Shown here: positions 1 through 7,164 of the stretch, one piece after another
How positions within the stretch are numbered: position 1 is the first letter of the stretch
How the letters are laid out: every line of letters begins with the position of its first letter
DNA from: Microcaldota archaeon
Lineage (GTDB): Archaea > Aenigmatarchaeota > Aenigmatarchaeia > QMZP01 > QMZT01
Length of the DNA: 10,777 nt
Reading direction: 5' to 3'
Assembly (NCBI GenBank): GCA_013151465.1
Contig: JAADIF010000016.1
Coordinates: 1-10,777 of the forward strand
Notes under the pieces: model-generated
Told to the model about the DNA's origin: nothing
Databases searched by the model: none
The model's input: the letters and a program-made list of their open reading frames with translations, nothing else
Position numbers and translations under genes: made by a program

Positions 1-753
1 TTTATTCATGGTTATGTATCACAACATGATCATATTATTGTGTCAAATAAAGATTATAAAAGAAACGATATACAAAAACCCCAACATGTAATTCATCCTG
101 CAATAGATCCTTTATCGTCCAAAAATATAATGCTTTCCGACGAGAAAATAAAAAATACATTGGAAAAATTTGACATATCGCTTGATAAACCCATCATTGG
201 GCAGATATCACGTTTCGACAAATGGAAAGATCCTGTTGGCGTTATAAGAATTTTTGAGAAGGTTAAAAAGAAGATTGATTGCAGACTTGTTCTATGTGGC
301 AGCATGGCAACAGACGACCCAGAAGGGAGGGAAATTTACGAGAAAGTAAGAAAAGTTGCAGAGCCCCATATAAAGAAAGGTGATCTAAAGCTGATCACAG
401 TAGAAGATGATACATTGGTGAATGCATTGCAACGCGCATTTGATGTCACAATACAAAAATCCTGGAGAGAAGGTTTTGGCCTCACAGTGACAGAATCCTT
501 ATGGAAGGGAACTCCTGTTGTCGCATCCAACAGAGGAGGAATAAGATTGCAAATAGATGACGGTGTCAACGGCTTCCTCTTGGAACCGGATGATGATGAC
601 AGCTTTGTGAAGAAAATAATATTTCTTCTTGAGAATAAAAATGAAAGAAAGAAAATGGGAATTAATGGGGAGAGGAAAGTAAAAGAGAAATTTCTTATAA
701 CGCGGCTGCTTGAAGATTATATAGACCTTCTGACAACGGTTCTGAAGAATTGA
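1..753 (+). CDS. treT: Trehalose synthase TreT-like GT4 glycosyltransferase, C-terminal part (5' end off window)
   Basis: The frame is open from base 1 and ends at TGA 751-753, giving 250 visible residues. TreT proteins are about 400 aa, so the N-terminal Rossmann half is missing. In visible numbering, the nucleotide-sugar domain shows SRFDKWKDP at 70-78, GSMATDDPEG at 100-109 and the GT4 EX7E motif in EGFGLTVTE (E157 and E165), followed by LWKGTPVV. The end, FLITRLLEDY, is also typical of the family. The PAIDPLSSKN and SRFDxWKDP signatures point to the trehalose glycosyltransferring synthase/trehalose phosphorylase-like subgroup rather than a generic GT4. In that family NDP-glucose is transferred to glucose to make trehalose in the cytoplasm, as compatible solute or reserve. 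An internal GTG at 40 is not the start, because homology-like sequence continues upstream to the edge. It converges with the PIN gene 3 bp downstream. Subfamily is fairly sure; exact substrate is inference. Confidence 0.85.
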   Translation, partial: FIHGYVSQHDHIIVSNKDYKRNDIQKPQHVIHPAIDPLSSKNIMLSDEKIKNTLEKFDISLDKPIIGQISRFDKWKDPVGVIRIFEKVKKKIDCRLVLCGSMATDDPEGREIYEKVRKVAEPHIKKGDLKLITVEDDTLVNALQRAFDVTIQKSWREGFGLTVTESLWKGTPVVASNRGGIRLQIDDGVNGFLLEPDDDDSFVKKIIFLLENKNERKKMGINGERKVKEKFLITRLLEDYIDLLTTVLKN

Positions 754-756
754 TAT

Positions 757-1120
757 CTACACCATTTCAAGATATTTCATCTGCCTTAGAAAAATCACTT
801 TACCGCCATTTTCCTTGACATGCGTGATAATGTCCCTGTCAAGTGTGCATATTACAAACTTATTCCCTCTTTTGAAAAGCTCATCGTCCGCCTTTTTTGC
901 GCGCTTCTTGGTTTCAATGATTTCTATATTCTTTTTTTCTATGAAGGTCAATGCGAGCTTTGCAGCTCTTTTTGTCTTTCCCTTTCCTTCAGCTGCATGC
1001 CTTTCGAGTTCTTTCACGACAAGGTCAATGGTATATAATTCCGGCTTTCCGAACCTCGTCAATTCATCAAATATGTTTTTCCGGAACCATCAGAAAGCTG
1101 GCATCAAGCAGGAATTTCAT
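757..1120 (-). pseudogene. PIN-domain ribonuclease-like gene, frameshifted near the N-terminus
   Basis: Reading minus from ATG 1120, the N-terminus is MKFLLDASFLMVP, the classic PIN opening with the first catalytic Asp (D6). That frame then hits TGA after EKHI. The rest of the domain continues in another frame as NIFDELTRFGKPELYTIDLV, then ELERHAAEGKGKTKRAAKLA and LTFIEKKNIEIIE. It carries further acidic positions in KKADDEL and CTLDRDI and ends at KYLEMV. Removing one A from the A5 run (T5 at 1076-1080 on plus) joins the frames as MVPENIFDEL. Relatives usually have a few more residues here, so a larger indel is also possible. PIN domains are Mg-dependent RNases. This one resembles stand-alone archaeal Fcf1/VapC-like PIN proteins, and no antitoxin-like partner is visible. 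A TTG start at 1060-1062 would give 101 aa without D6, probably inactive. A sequencing error in the homopolymer would restore a normal gene. Confidence 0.75.
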
Positions 1121-1170
1121 AACAAACTATTGTTTGATATTTTTATAAGCGATAATACCAAGAACCTTCT
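1121..1170. promoter_or_regulatory. Divergent promoter with one TATA element shared by PIN gene and hydrolase
   Basis: Only 50 bp separate the two divergent ATGs. The only strong TATA-like element is TTTTATAA at 1141-1148 (TTATAAAA on minus). Its centre lies about 26 bp before the hydrolase ATG (1171) and about 24 bp before the PIN ATG (1120). Neither start has an SD. This fits leaderless transcripts in both directions from one near-symmetric box. Direction would depend on flanking BRE sequences, which I cannot call clearly. Confidence 0.55.
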
Positions 1171-1935
1171 ATGGAAGAGAAGCTGTTTTTTGACAACGGA
1201 AAGGGGTTTAAGTTGTGCGGAATTCTAAATAATGCGGGGAAGGGGACAGATGTTCCAATCGTTATATTATGCCACGGATTTACAACGCACAAAAACCGAC
1301 CGAAATACAAAAGATTCTCTGAAGAATTTGAAAAAAGAGGCATTGCATCGTTTCGCTTTGATTTCTTTTCCCATGGGGAAAGCGAAGGTAATTTTGAAGA
1401 TATAACAATTTCAGAAGGCGCAAATGACATTCTAAAGGCAATAGAACTCCTAAGAGGGGAGGGTTATAAGAACACAGGACTTCTTGGAGTAAGTTTTGGC
1501 GGGATAAGCGCGGCAATCGCCGCTTCCAAAACAGACAAAATAAATGCGCTCGTTCTAATATCACCCGTTTCGGATTATGCGCAATTGCGCAAAAAAGAGC
1601 TTGGCGACTGCGGCATAAAGGAATGGAAGGAAAGAGGCTTTATCCCTCACAGGAACCCGAAAGGCGAGATAGGAAAAATAAGATACGCATTTTTAGAAGA
1701 TGCAAAGAAAAATGTAGTATATGAAATAGCAGACAAAATAAGCATTCCTACTCTTATAATCCATGGCGATAAAGACGATATCGTTCCGATAGAACAGAGC
1801 ATAAAAACCTCAACACTCATAAAGAATTGCCGCATGGAGATTGTTGAGGGGTGCGGCCATCGTTATGAAAATCCAGATGATTTTGAGAAGATGATAAATA
1901 TGGCGGTGGGTTTCATCAAAGAATGTGTTCAGTAG
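1171..1935 (+). CDS. Alpha/beta hydrolase (serine esterase/acylaminopeptidase-like)
   Basis: This complete 254-aa protein has the single-domain alpha/beta-hydrolase fold and no signal peptide, so it is likely cytoplasmic. The oxyanion region is HGF (35-37). The nucleophile elbow is GVSFG with Ser108, the acid is Asp202 in HGDKDDIVP, and the base is His230 in GCGHRY. A strand motif FRFDFFSHGESEG (61-73) is typical of the family. The layout matches feruloyl-esterase-like or dipeptidyl-aminopeptidase-like hydrolases that cleave esters or amides, but the substrate cannot be read from sequence. ATG 1171 is chosen because it sits about 26 bp after a TATA element and no SD precedes it, consistent with leaderless translation. 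The last 20 bp overlap the convergent half-MFS gene. The catalytic triad is intact, so an active enzyme is expected. Confidence 0.9.
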   Translation: MEEKLFFDNGKGFKLCGILNNAGKGTDVPIVILCHGFTTHKNRPKYKRFSEEFEKRGIASFRFDFFSHGESEGNFEDITISEGANDILKAIELLRGEGYKNTGLLGVSFGGISAAIAASKTDKINALVLISPVSDYAQLRKKELGDCGIKEWKERGFIPHRNPKGEIGKIRYAFLEDAKKNVVYEIADKISIPTLIIHGDKDDIVPIEQSIKTSTLIKNCRMEIVEGCGHRYENPDDFEKMINMAVGFIKECVQ

Positions 1936-2506
1936 AAATGAAATGGAAATATTTTTTCTTCCTTCTATGCAAAAGAAGTGACGAAACGACAAGACCTGCA
2001 ATCGAGAGAAGGAGCATCATAATAAAGAGAATACGAAAACCATACGCAGATGCTATGAAACCTCCAGCTCCGGCGGCTATTGCTGTCAGTATCCACTGCA
2101 TCGATTCCCATATCCCCCATTCGGATGCATATTTGCCTTTATCAAGATGCTTCGAATAAAGGCCGTCAAATGCCGGCGTGCTTATGGCTTCGCCTATCCC
2201 AAATATTATCTGCACAATGAACAGCTGAAACGGATTTGAAACAAATATATAACCTAAATAACCTGTGCAGTTTATCGAAAACCCTGCAATGACAAATATT
2301 TCCTGATACCTGCTTCTATCCTCCACCCTGCCAAGCAGAAATATCATAATACCTGCAGCGACTGCAAATGCGCTGTATGCAGCTCCCGCAGTGAGAAGAT
2401 CTCCTCCGATATTCTCAACAAAAACCGCATAAATCGGACCGAAAAGACCTCCGGCGAGCATGAAAAGTCCTGATGAGGAGAGGAGAATCTTCAGTTCTTT
2501 TTGCAT
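1916..2506 (-). CDS. Half-size MFS-like membrane protein (six helices)
   Basis: This 196-aa protein has six predicted membrane helices at roughly 7-30, 37-59, 70-88, 92-110, 135-155 and 158-179. It ends in a basic cytoplasmic tail (HRRKKKYFHF). The loop after helix 2, GRVEDR, corresponds to the MFS signature loop, and FGIGEAISTPAFDGLYSKHL with ASEWGIWES is a recognisable conserved block. Full MFS transporters are about 400 aa with 12 helices, so this is one half. It does not look like a truncation, since it has its own promoter, a natural stop and a basic tail, and I recall stand-alone proteins of this type from small-genome microbes. It might work as a homodimer. Substrate unknown. The frame is open to 2548, but ATG 2506 is preferred because a TATA box lies about 26 bp upstream and the longer form would overlap leuS. 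Confidence 0.8.
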   Translation of the reverse strand: MQKELKILLSSSGLFMLAGGLFGPIYAVFVENIGGDLLTAGAAYSAFAVAAGIMIFLLGRVEDRSRYQEIFVIAGFSINCTGYLGYIFVSNPFQLFIVQIIFGIGEAISTPAFDGLYSKHLDKGKYASEWGIWESMQWILTAIAAGAGGFIASAYGFRILFIMMLLLSIAGLVVSSLLLHRRKKKYFHFISTEHIL

Positions 2507-2537
2507 ATATGAAATATGCAAAACCCTGTTTATATTC
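2507..2537 (-). promoter_or_regulatory. Leaderless promoter of the half-MFS gene
   Basis: The 31-bp gap between the leuS stop and this gene holds AATATAAA (minus strand; 2529-2536 on plus). It is centred about 26 bp from ATG 2506, and there is no SD. This supports a separate leaderless transcript rather than cotranscription with leuS alone, and it fixes the start choice. Confidence 0.55.
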
Positions 2538-5426
2538 CTATTCCACAACCATTCCGGGCTTCCCTGGCATGGCTTTCATTGCCCTGGGATTGTCGGTTTC
2601 CTCCGCCTTTATCACTTCCACATTGCATCCATATCCATTCTCAAGGAATTTCTCCGCGGCCTTCAGCGTTTCAAATTCCCTTTCCATGTCCATAAATTCA
2701 GGAACCCCCGACTTCAGGAATTTGGGAAGCATTTTTGTTATTTCAAGTCCGTGCGCTTTCAAATCCCCCTTTAGCAATCTCGAAGTGACCTCTTTGAAGT
2801 CTCTTGTTTCCTCGAGTATTTTTTTCAGCTCTGCAAACGTCCCATATTTCCACTGTTTTGAAATGAATATTGTCAATTTTTTCGGTTTATCTACCTTCGC
2901 AAGTCGAAGAACAGTCTGAATATCGCTCATTACATTCTCTATAAGCCGTTCTGCAACATCAGCCAGCGGGTCTATTTTTTCTTCATCATATTCCGGCCAC
3001 TCAACATTCGAGACAAATCCTTCCATGCCTATCATTGACCAAATCTCCTCTGCTATATGCGGAGTCATCGGCGCGAGCATTTTCGTCTGCACTTCTATGA
3101 ATTTGTTGACAAGTTCTTTGTTCATCCTTCCTCCAGTTCTCCTGCGATACCATTTCAATACCCTGTTCATATCAACAAATCCGTTTTTCACCGCTGACTT
3201 AAAGCTCATGTTTTCAAGGTTCTCAGTTATCTGTTTTATGAGCTCATTGATTTTTGACTCAAACCAATCATCTATCGGCTCCCTTTCACTTCTTCCCTTT
3301 CCATAATGCTCCTTTGCGAAAAAGAAAAATTCAGAAAGCCGGCGGCTTCCGGTTTCGATGAACGTCATATCGAAATTTGCATCGTCTATGCCTTCGCCTG
3401 CATTTGCTGCGGCAAGGCGGATAAGGTCTGCGCCGTGCTTTTCATAAAGCTCTCTCATCGTAAAGAAGTTGCCCTTTGATTTTGACATCTTCTCGTTATT
3501 CACCATCACCCTCCCGTTGATTACATAAGCCCTCGGCCAGTGTTTCTCCGGAAAGATGGCTACATGATTAAATATCGAAAATGTAAGATGGTTCTGTATC
3601 AGATCTTTTGCGGAATTCCTGAAGTCAAACGGGCACCAGTGCTCAAAATCGGCCCTCATTCTCTCTATCATTTCTTCTGGAATTTCCGTTTCTTTAGAAA
3701 CTTCCTTCACGTCACCCTTTCCCAAGAACACATAATCAAAGAAAGAGTCGCCTATCTTGTCAACAGAGAAACCGTATTTTTCCGGATGCTGCAAATATTT
3801 TGATATGGTAGCGTATGCCATCTGGATGGTTGAATCGGAAAGCGATTCTATCTTCCATTTCTTATCCCACGGAAGGCTTGTTCCCAGGCCAAATTCCCTT
3901 GTGCACGCCCAGTGGTCAAGCCAGTCAATGACATACTCAAACTGCTGCCTTATTTTCTCAGGATACAATGTCATTTTGTCAAGGCATTCATGCGCCTTTT
4001 TCTTCCATTCCGGGTCATTGTATTCGATGAACCATTGGTCTGAGACGATTTTTACAATCGCTTCTGTCCCACAGCGGCAGACGACTTTGCCTGTAAGGCC
4101 ATAAAACTTCGCCCCCCACCCGGCTTTTATTATCTGCTCCTTCACATAGTTCATTTTTTCTTGTACAGGTTTTCCGACAATATCCTCATCAAAGAATCCT
4201 TCATAAATCTTTCCGAATTTCGAGGAGTAAAAGCCAAGCTTATATAATTCCGCCCTTATCTTGTCTAGCTTCTCCCTCTCATTCTGGTTTTTGACATTAT
4301 ATTTTTTGAGGAAATACTCCGCCGGATTTCCTCCGAGATCTCCCGTAATGAGGACTTCTATGGGTTTTATTTTTCTTATTCTCTCGATATCAAGACCGTA
4401 CTTTTTGCATGTCTCTTCATCCTTCTGAAGGTTCCATAACGCTATTAAATCATCAGCGGAGTCCGATGGCACGGAATGAACGAGCCCGGTCCCTACGTTC
4501 GGGTCTAGGAATGTTGCAGGCAATATTATGGATTTATAATCTCCAAATTCCGTCACTTCTTTTCCCATTAACTCTGAACCTTTCATTTTTCCAATTCTTT
4601 CAAGTTTCCATCCCTGCTCAACCAATCTTTGAACGCCATTCTCTCCCAAAATCCATTTCTCCTCGCCTTTTGGCGTTTCTATTTCTATCTCAACATATTC
4701 GACATCGGGGTTGACGTAAAGATTCGTAATGCCTAAAATCGTGTCAGGACGAAGCGTTGCGCTTACTATGAAACTTCCATCATCAAGACGATGCTTCACA
4801 AGAAGGTATTCCTGCGGTGTTTCACCTTCCCCCTCCGCTCTTGCGTGGTCTCCTACGGGGCTGTTGCATTTGGGGCACCAAACAACAGGATGCTTTCCTT
4901 TCTTTACATAACCCTTCTCCCTGAGTTTCCTAAACTGCCATTCTATCATCTTGTTGTATGGGGGGTTTAGGGAGGTTGTAATGAACGTATAACGGGGATC
5001 TATCGAAAAGCCGACAGCAAGAAGGTCTTTTAATGTTTCTTTCGGGAAATATTCAATCCAGTATTCTGGATTTGAGAATTTGGGTATCTCTTCATCTGAA
5101 ATTCCCATCTTCTTGAGAGCGTTTATTTGTTTCTCATCGCCCTCCTCAACCTTCTTTGCCGCAGTTACAATCGGACTTCCCGTGCAGTGGAAACCGAACT
5201 TGAAAAGGACATCAAAACCCTGCATTCTCTTGAATCTTGAAATGACTTCCGGAGCAATATACGTGAAGAGGTGGCCAAGGTGCAGAAGACCGCTCATGTA
5301 CGGATACGGTGTCGTGAGATAGTATTTTTTCTTTCCGAGGTCCGCCTCGACCTCAAAAACCTTGTTTTCTTTCCATTTTTTCTGCCATTTTGCTTCAATT
5401 TTTCTGAAATTGACAATTTCTGACAT
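2538..5426 (-). CDS. leuS: Leucyl-tRNA synthetase, archaeal/eukaryal type
   Basis: This 962-aa class I synthetase charges tRNA-Leu with leucine in the cytoplasm. The ATP-binding HIGH motif is HLGH (49-52) in PYPYMSGLLHLGH, and the KMSKS loop is KMSKS at 646-650 (NNEKMSKSKGNF). A Zn-binding module is suggested by WCPKC (183-187) and a second CRC pair (450-452). The CP1 editing domain, roughly 200-440, has the threonine-rich motif TLRPDT (224-229) and GTGLVHSVPSDSADD (312-326) with the conserved editing Asp region, so proofreading should be intact. The anticodon-binding helical domain follows KMSKS, and the C-terminal domain runs to the end. Length and domain order match archaeal LeuRS. ATG 5426 is preceded by the SD-like GGAAGGTGG, about 6 nt away. 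It diverges from the acylphosphatase gene. Identification is very secure. Confidence 0.98.
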   Translation of the reverse strand: MSEIVNFRKIEAKWQKKWKENKVFEVEADLGKKKYYLTTPYPYMSGLLHLGHLFTYIAPEVISRFKRMQGFDVLFKFGFHCTGSPIVTAAKKVEEGDEKQINALKKMGISDEEIPKFSNPEYWIEYFPKETLKDLLAVGFSIDPRYTFITTSLNPPYNKMIEWQFRKLREKGYVKKGKHPVVWCPKCNSPVGDHARAEGEGETPQEYLLVKHRLDDGSFIVSATLRPDTILGITNLYVNPDVEYVEIEIETPKGEEKWILGENGVQRLVEQGWKLERIGKMKGSELMGKEVTEFGDYKSIILPATFLDPNVGTGLVHSVPSDSADDLIALWNLQKDEETCKKYGLDIERIRKIKPIEVLITGDLGGNPAEYFLKKYNVKNQNEREKLDKIRAELYKLGFYSSKFGKIYEGFFDEDIVGKPVQEKMNYVKEQIIKAGWGAKFYGLTGKVVCRCGTEAIVKIVSDQWFIEYNDPEWKKKAHECLDKMTLYPEKIRQQFEYVIDWLDHWACTREFGLGTSLPWDKKWKIESLSDSTIQMAYATISKYLQHPEKYGFSVDKIGDSFFDYVFLGKGDVKEVSKETEIPEEMIERMRADFEHWCPFDFRNSAKDLIQNHLTFSIFNHVAIFPEKHWPRAYVINGRVMVNNEKMSKSKGNFFTMRELYEKHGADLIRLAAANAGEGIDDANFDMTFIETGSRRLSEFFFFAKEHYGKGRSEREPIDDWFESKINELIKQITENLENMSFKSAVKNGFVDMNRVLKWYRRRTGGRMNKELVNKFIEVQTKMLAPMTPHIAEEIWSMIGMEGFVSNVEWPEYDEEKIDPLADVAERLIENVMSDIQTVLRLAKVDKPKKLTIFISKQWKYGTFAELKKILEETRDFKEVTSRLLKGDLKAHGLEITKMLPKFLKSGVPEFMDMEREFETLKAAEKFLENGYGCNVEVIKAEETDNPRAMKAMPGKPGMVVE

Positions 5427-5522
5427 AGCGGGCCACCTTCCTTTTTATTAAATATTCAGATATAATGTATATTATAACCAATTAGACGGAAAATCTTATA
5501 AAATTCTTGTTTTGGTCATAAA
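5427..5522. promoter_or_regulatory. Divergent promoter region between leuS and acylphosphatase
   Basis: For leuS (minus) a TATA-like TTATAATA lies at 5470-5477 on plus. It predicts a start near 5447 and a leader of about 20 nt containing the SD GGAAGGTGG. For acylphosphatase (plus), TTATAAAA at 5496-5503 is centred about 24 bp before ATG 5523 with no SD, predicting a leaderless message. An AT inverted repeat, TATAAT-GTAT-ATTATA (5461-5476), overlaps the leuS box. Unlike the PIN/hydrolase pair, each gene here has its own box. Confidence 0.55.
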
Positions 5523-5795
5523 ATGAAAACGGTGCGCGTTATAATAAAGGGGATTGTGCAGGGCGTGGGCTTTAGGTATTTTGTAGGACGTTATGCAAGG
5601 CAGCTTGGGCTTCGCGGATGGGTGAAAAACAACGATGACGGAAGCGTCGAGGCAGTATTCCAGGGAGATGAACAAACGATGGAGAAGATGCTGGAATTGT
5701 GCAGAGAAGGACCATCAAACGCTGTTGTCAGAAGCGTTGAAATGGAAGAGATAGCAGAGATGGATGTTTATAACAGATTCTCGATAAAATTCTAA
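5523..5795 (+). CDS. acyP: Acylphosphatase
   Basis: This 90-aa protein matches the usual acylphosphatase length. The phosphate-binding loop is GIVQGVGFR with catalytic Arg18. The second catalytic residue is Asn36 in GWVKNNDDGSVEA, and the end, NRFSIKF, is the usual final strand. It hydrolyses acyl phosphates such as acetyl phosphate or carbamoyl phosphate in the cytoplasm. The fold also occurs at the start of HypF, but there is no HypF-like continuation here, so this is the free-standing enzyme. ATG 5523 agrees with a TATA box about 24 bp upstream, and the message is probably leaderless. It converges with the DsbA-like gene 33 bp downstream. It has no clear functional link to its neighbours. 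Confidence 0.95.
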   Translation: MKTVRVIIKGIVQGVGFRYFVGRYARQLGLRGWVKNNDDGSVEAVFQGDEQTMEKMLELCREGPSNAVVRSVEMEEIAEMDVYNRFSIKF

Positions 5796-5802
5796 ATTTA
5801 AT

Positions 5803-5815
5803 AAAAAAGAAAAAA
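5803..5815 (-). terminator. Oligo-T terminator of the DsbA-like gene
   Basis: On the minus strand the message runs into TTTTTTCTTTTTT, 13 nt of almost pure T, starting 13 nt after the TAA at 5829-5831. Archaeal transcription typically stops at such U-runs without a hairpin. The plus-strand acylphosphatase message sees only A-runs here and has no equally clear terminator. Confidence 0.6.
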
Positions 5816-5828
5816 TTATGTTTTATGT

Positions 5829-6623
5829 TTATTCTCTAAGCGCAGCATCAATTATTGCCTTGAAATTAGCATATGGCTGCGCCCCTGAAACAAGTTTCCC
5901 GTTTATGATAAAACCAGGCGTGCCACGGATGCCGTTTGCCTGTCCGTCTTTTATATCTTTTGCAATTTCAGATGCCATTTTTCCAGCATCGAGACAATTG
6001 TTGAATTCTCCAGCATCGAGACCGATTTGTTGGGCATATCTTTTGTATGTATCGACACCTCCATCGACACCCTCAGAGAAAAGCTTGTCATGCATCTCCC
6101 AGAATTTCCCCTGCTCACCTGCGCATTCGGCAGCTTCAGCAGCCTTTTGAGCATATTGATGGAAACTCAACGGGAAATCCCTATATACAAGCTTAACTTT
6201 TCCTGTCTTTATGTAATTTTCTTCTATCTGAGTCAATGTCTCTCTGAAAAATCTTCCGCAGAACGGGCATTGAAAATCGCTCCATTCAACAATTGTTACT
6301 GGAGCGTTTGGATCTCCTTTTACCGCATCGTCATCCATTAGCGCTTTCATATCAACGCCTGTTGTCGACGGCGGTTTGGCTGAAGGTTTATCATTTTTAA
6401 TTCCAGGATCTTCTTTGGCTTTCTGCAAATCCTGGATTCCGATTGCCTTAATTTGAGAATCGAACTTTTTTAGAGCAGAATTCAAAGATGTCATCTGCAG
6501 AGCCAATACCACCAGAAGCACTACTGTTATTATTTGCAACCCGATGATAAAATTAGGTTTTCTCGCATCGCTGCATGTATTATGATGACTTTTTTCGTAT
6601 TCATTATGTCTATGTTTGCTCAT
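5829..6623 (-). CDS. Membrane-anchored DsbA/BdbD-like thiol oxidoreductase
   Basis: This 264-aa protein has an N-terminal segment rich in His (H4, H6, H13, H14) and one Cys (C17), then one membrane helix at about 26-44. A linker leads to an external thioredoxin-fold domain. The active site is CPFC (Cys119, Cys122) in SDFQCPFCGRFF. The cis-Pro loop is GTP (P236) in NGIRGTPGFIING. Cys167 in AAECAGEQGKFWEMHD and Cys210 in FNNCLDAGK are conserved in this subfamily. It probably forms or rearranges disulfides outside the membrane. No DsbB or VKOR partner lies in the window; the TauE/SafE-type (DsbD-like) protein further along is the nearest membrane candidate. The frame opens at GTG 6632, but ATG 6623 is preferred since GGAAGTGAT sits 4 nt before it. 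It is divergent from the HxlR regulator. Confidence 0.9.
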   Translation of the reverse strand: MSKHRHNEYEKSHHNTCSDARKPNFIIGLQIITVVLLVVLALQMTSLNSALKKFDSQIKAIGIQDLQKAKEDPGIKNDKPSAKPPSTTGVDMKALMDDDAVKGDPNAPVTIVEWSDFQCPFCGRFFRETLTQIEENYIKTGKVKLVYRDFPLSFHQYAQKAAEAAECAGEQGKFWEMHDKLFSEGVDGGVDTYKRYAQQIGLDAGEFNNCLDAGKMASEIAKDIKDGQANGIRGTPGFIINGKLVSGAQPYANFKAIIDAALRE

Positions 6624-6792
6624 TTGCATCACTTCCTTATCATTTTATTATTATCACAATGAAACAGCATATCAACAATTGTATGAAACCAGTTTCAAGT
6701 CGAATAATGATATTAATATAAAAAAGATATCAGGTATATATAGGGAAAAGTTTCAAATAGCATATCCCGTATAAAAGACGAAAGGTGATTAA
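6624..6792. promoter_or_regulatory. Divergent control region between dsbA-like and hxlR-like genes with TGAAAC/GTTTCA repeats
   Basis: The 169-bp region contains TGAAAC at 6660-6665 and 6684-6689, and GTTTCA at 6692-6697 and 6750-6755. The middle two form a perfect inverted repeat, TGAAAC-CA-GTTTCA. AGCATATC also occurs twice (6666-6673 and 6759-6766 approximately). TATATATA at 6735-6742 is a candidate TATA box for the regulator, with a start near 6765, so the last GTTTCA lies between box and start. For the minus gene, TTTATATTA (6714-6722) would place the start on the inverted repeat; TAATAAAA at 6643-6650 is an alternative. The repeats are candidate binding sites for the adjacent HxlR protein. 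Confidence 0.5.
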
Positions 6793-7152
6793 GTGAATAA
6801 AAATTGCGCTGTTTATAAGACATCGGAAATATTGGGAAAGAGATGGACAATCTTAATTCTTCTTGAATTATATAAAGAGAAAAATAAATGGAAAAGATAT
6901 TCTTATCTTAAAAACAGGCTTATGAACATAACGCCTAAAATACTGTCCGAAAGATTGAAGGAATTGCAAAAAGAAAAGTTGATAGAAAGGAAAATGGACG
7001 TTTCCTCGTTCCCCATAAAAACAGAATATTCTCTTACAAAATCAGGAGAAGAGCTCATAAAAGTGATGGAAGAAATGAAAAGGTGGGCATTGAAATGGAA
7101 AATAAACAACAAAGAGTGCAGAAAAATGAAATGCAGAGATTGTGATTTCTGA
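6793..7152 (+). CDS. HxlR-family winged-helix transcriptional regulator with Cys-rich tail
   Basis: This 119-aa protein is a one-domain DNA-binding regulator of usual HxlR length. Family marks are the N-terminal Cys5 before EILGKRWTILILLELY, the recognition-helix region NITPKILSERLKELQKEKLI, and the wing ERKMDVSSFPIKTEYSLTKSG, followed by a dimerisation helix. Cys5 matches the position used as a thiol sensor in redox-responsive HxlR members such as HypR. The C-terminus adds C109-x4-C114-x2-C117, which is unusual and could bind a metal or join disulfide switching. The GTG start at 6793 is set by AAAGGTGAT 3 nt upstream. It is divergent from the DsbA-like gene and converges with copA (12 bp apart), so control of the thiol oxidoreductase, copA or both is plausible. 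The inducing signal is inference. Confidence 0.9.
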   Translation: MNKNCAVYKTSEILGKRWTILILLELYKEKNKWKRYSYLKNRLMNITPKILSERLKELQKEKLIERKMDVSSFPIKTEYSLTKSGEELIKVMEEMKRWALKWKINNKECRKMKCRDCDF

Positions 7153-7164
7153 AATCATATTGTT

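Noticed and set aside
40..42. GTG as the start of the glycosyltransferase
   Set aside because: Family-like sequence is open to base 1 and the N-terminal half of the enzyme must lie outside the window.
815..1228. 137-aa open frame on plus
   Set aside because: Antisense to the PIN gene and running over the promoter and hydrolase start in the wrong frame.
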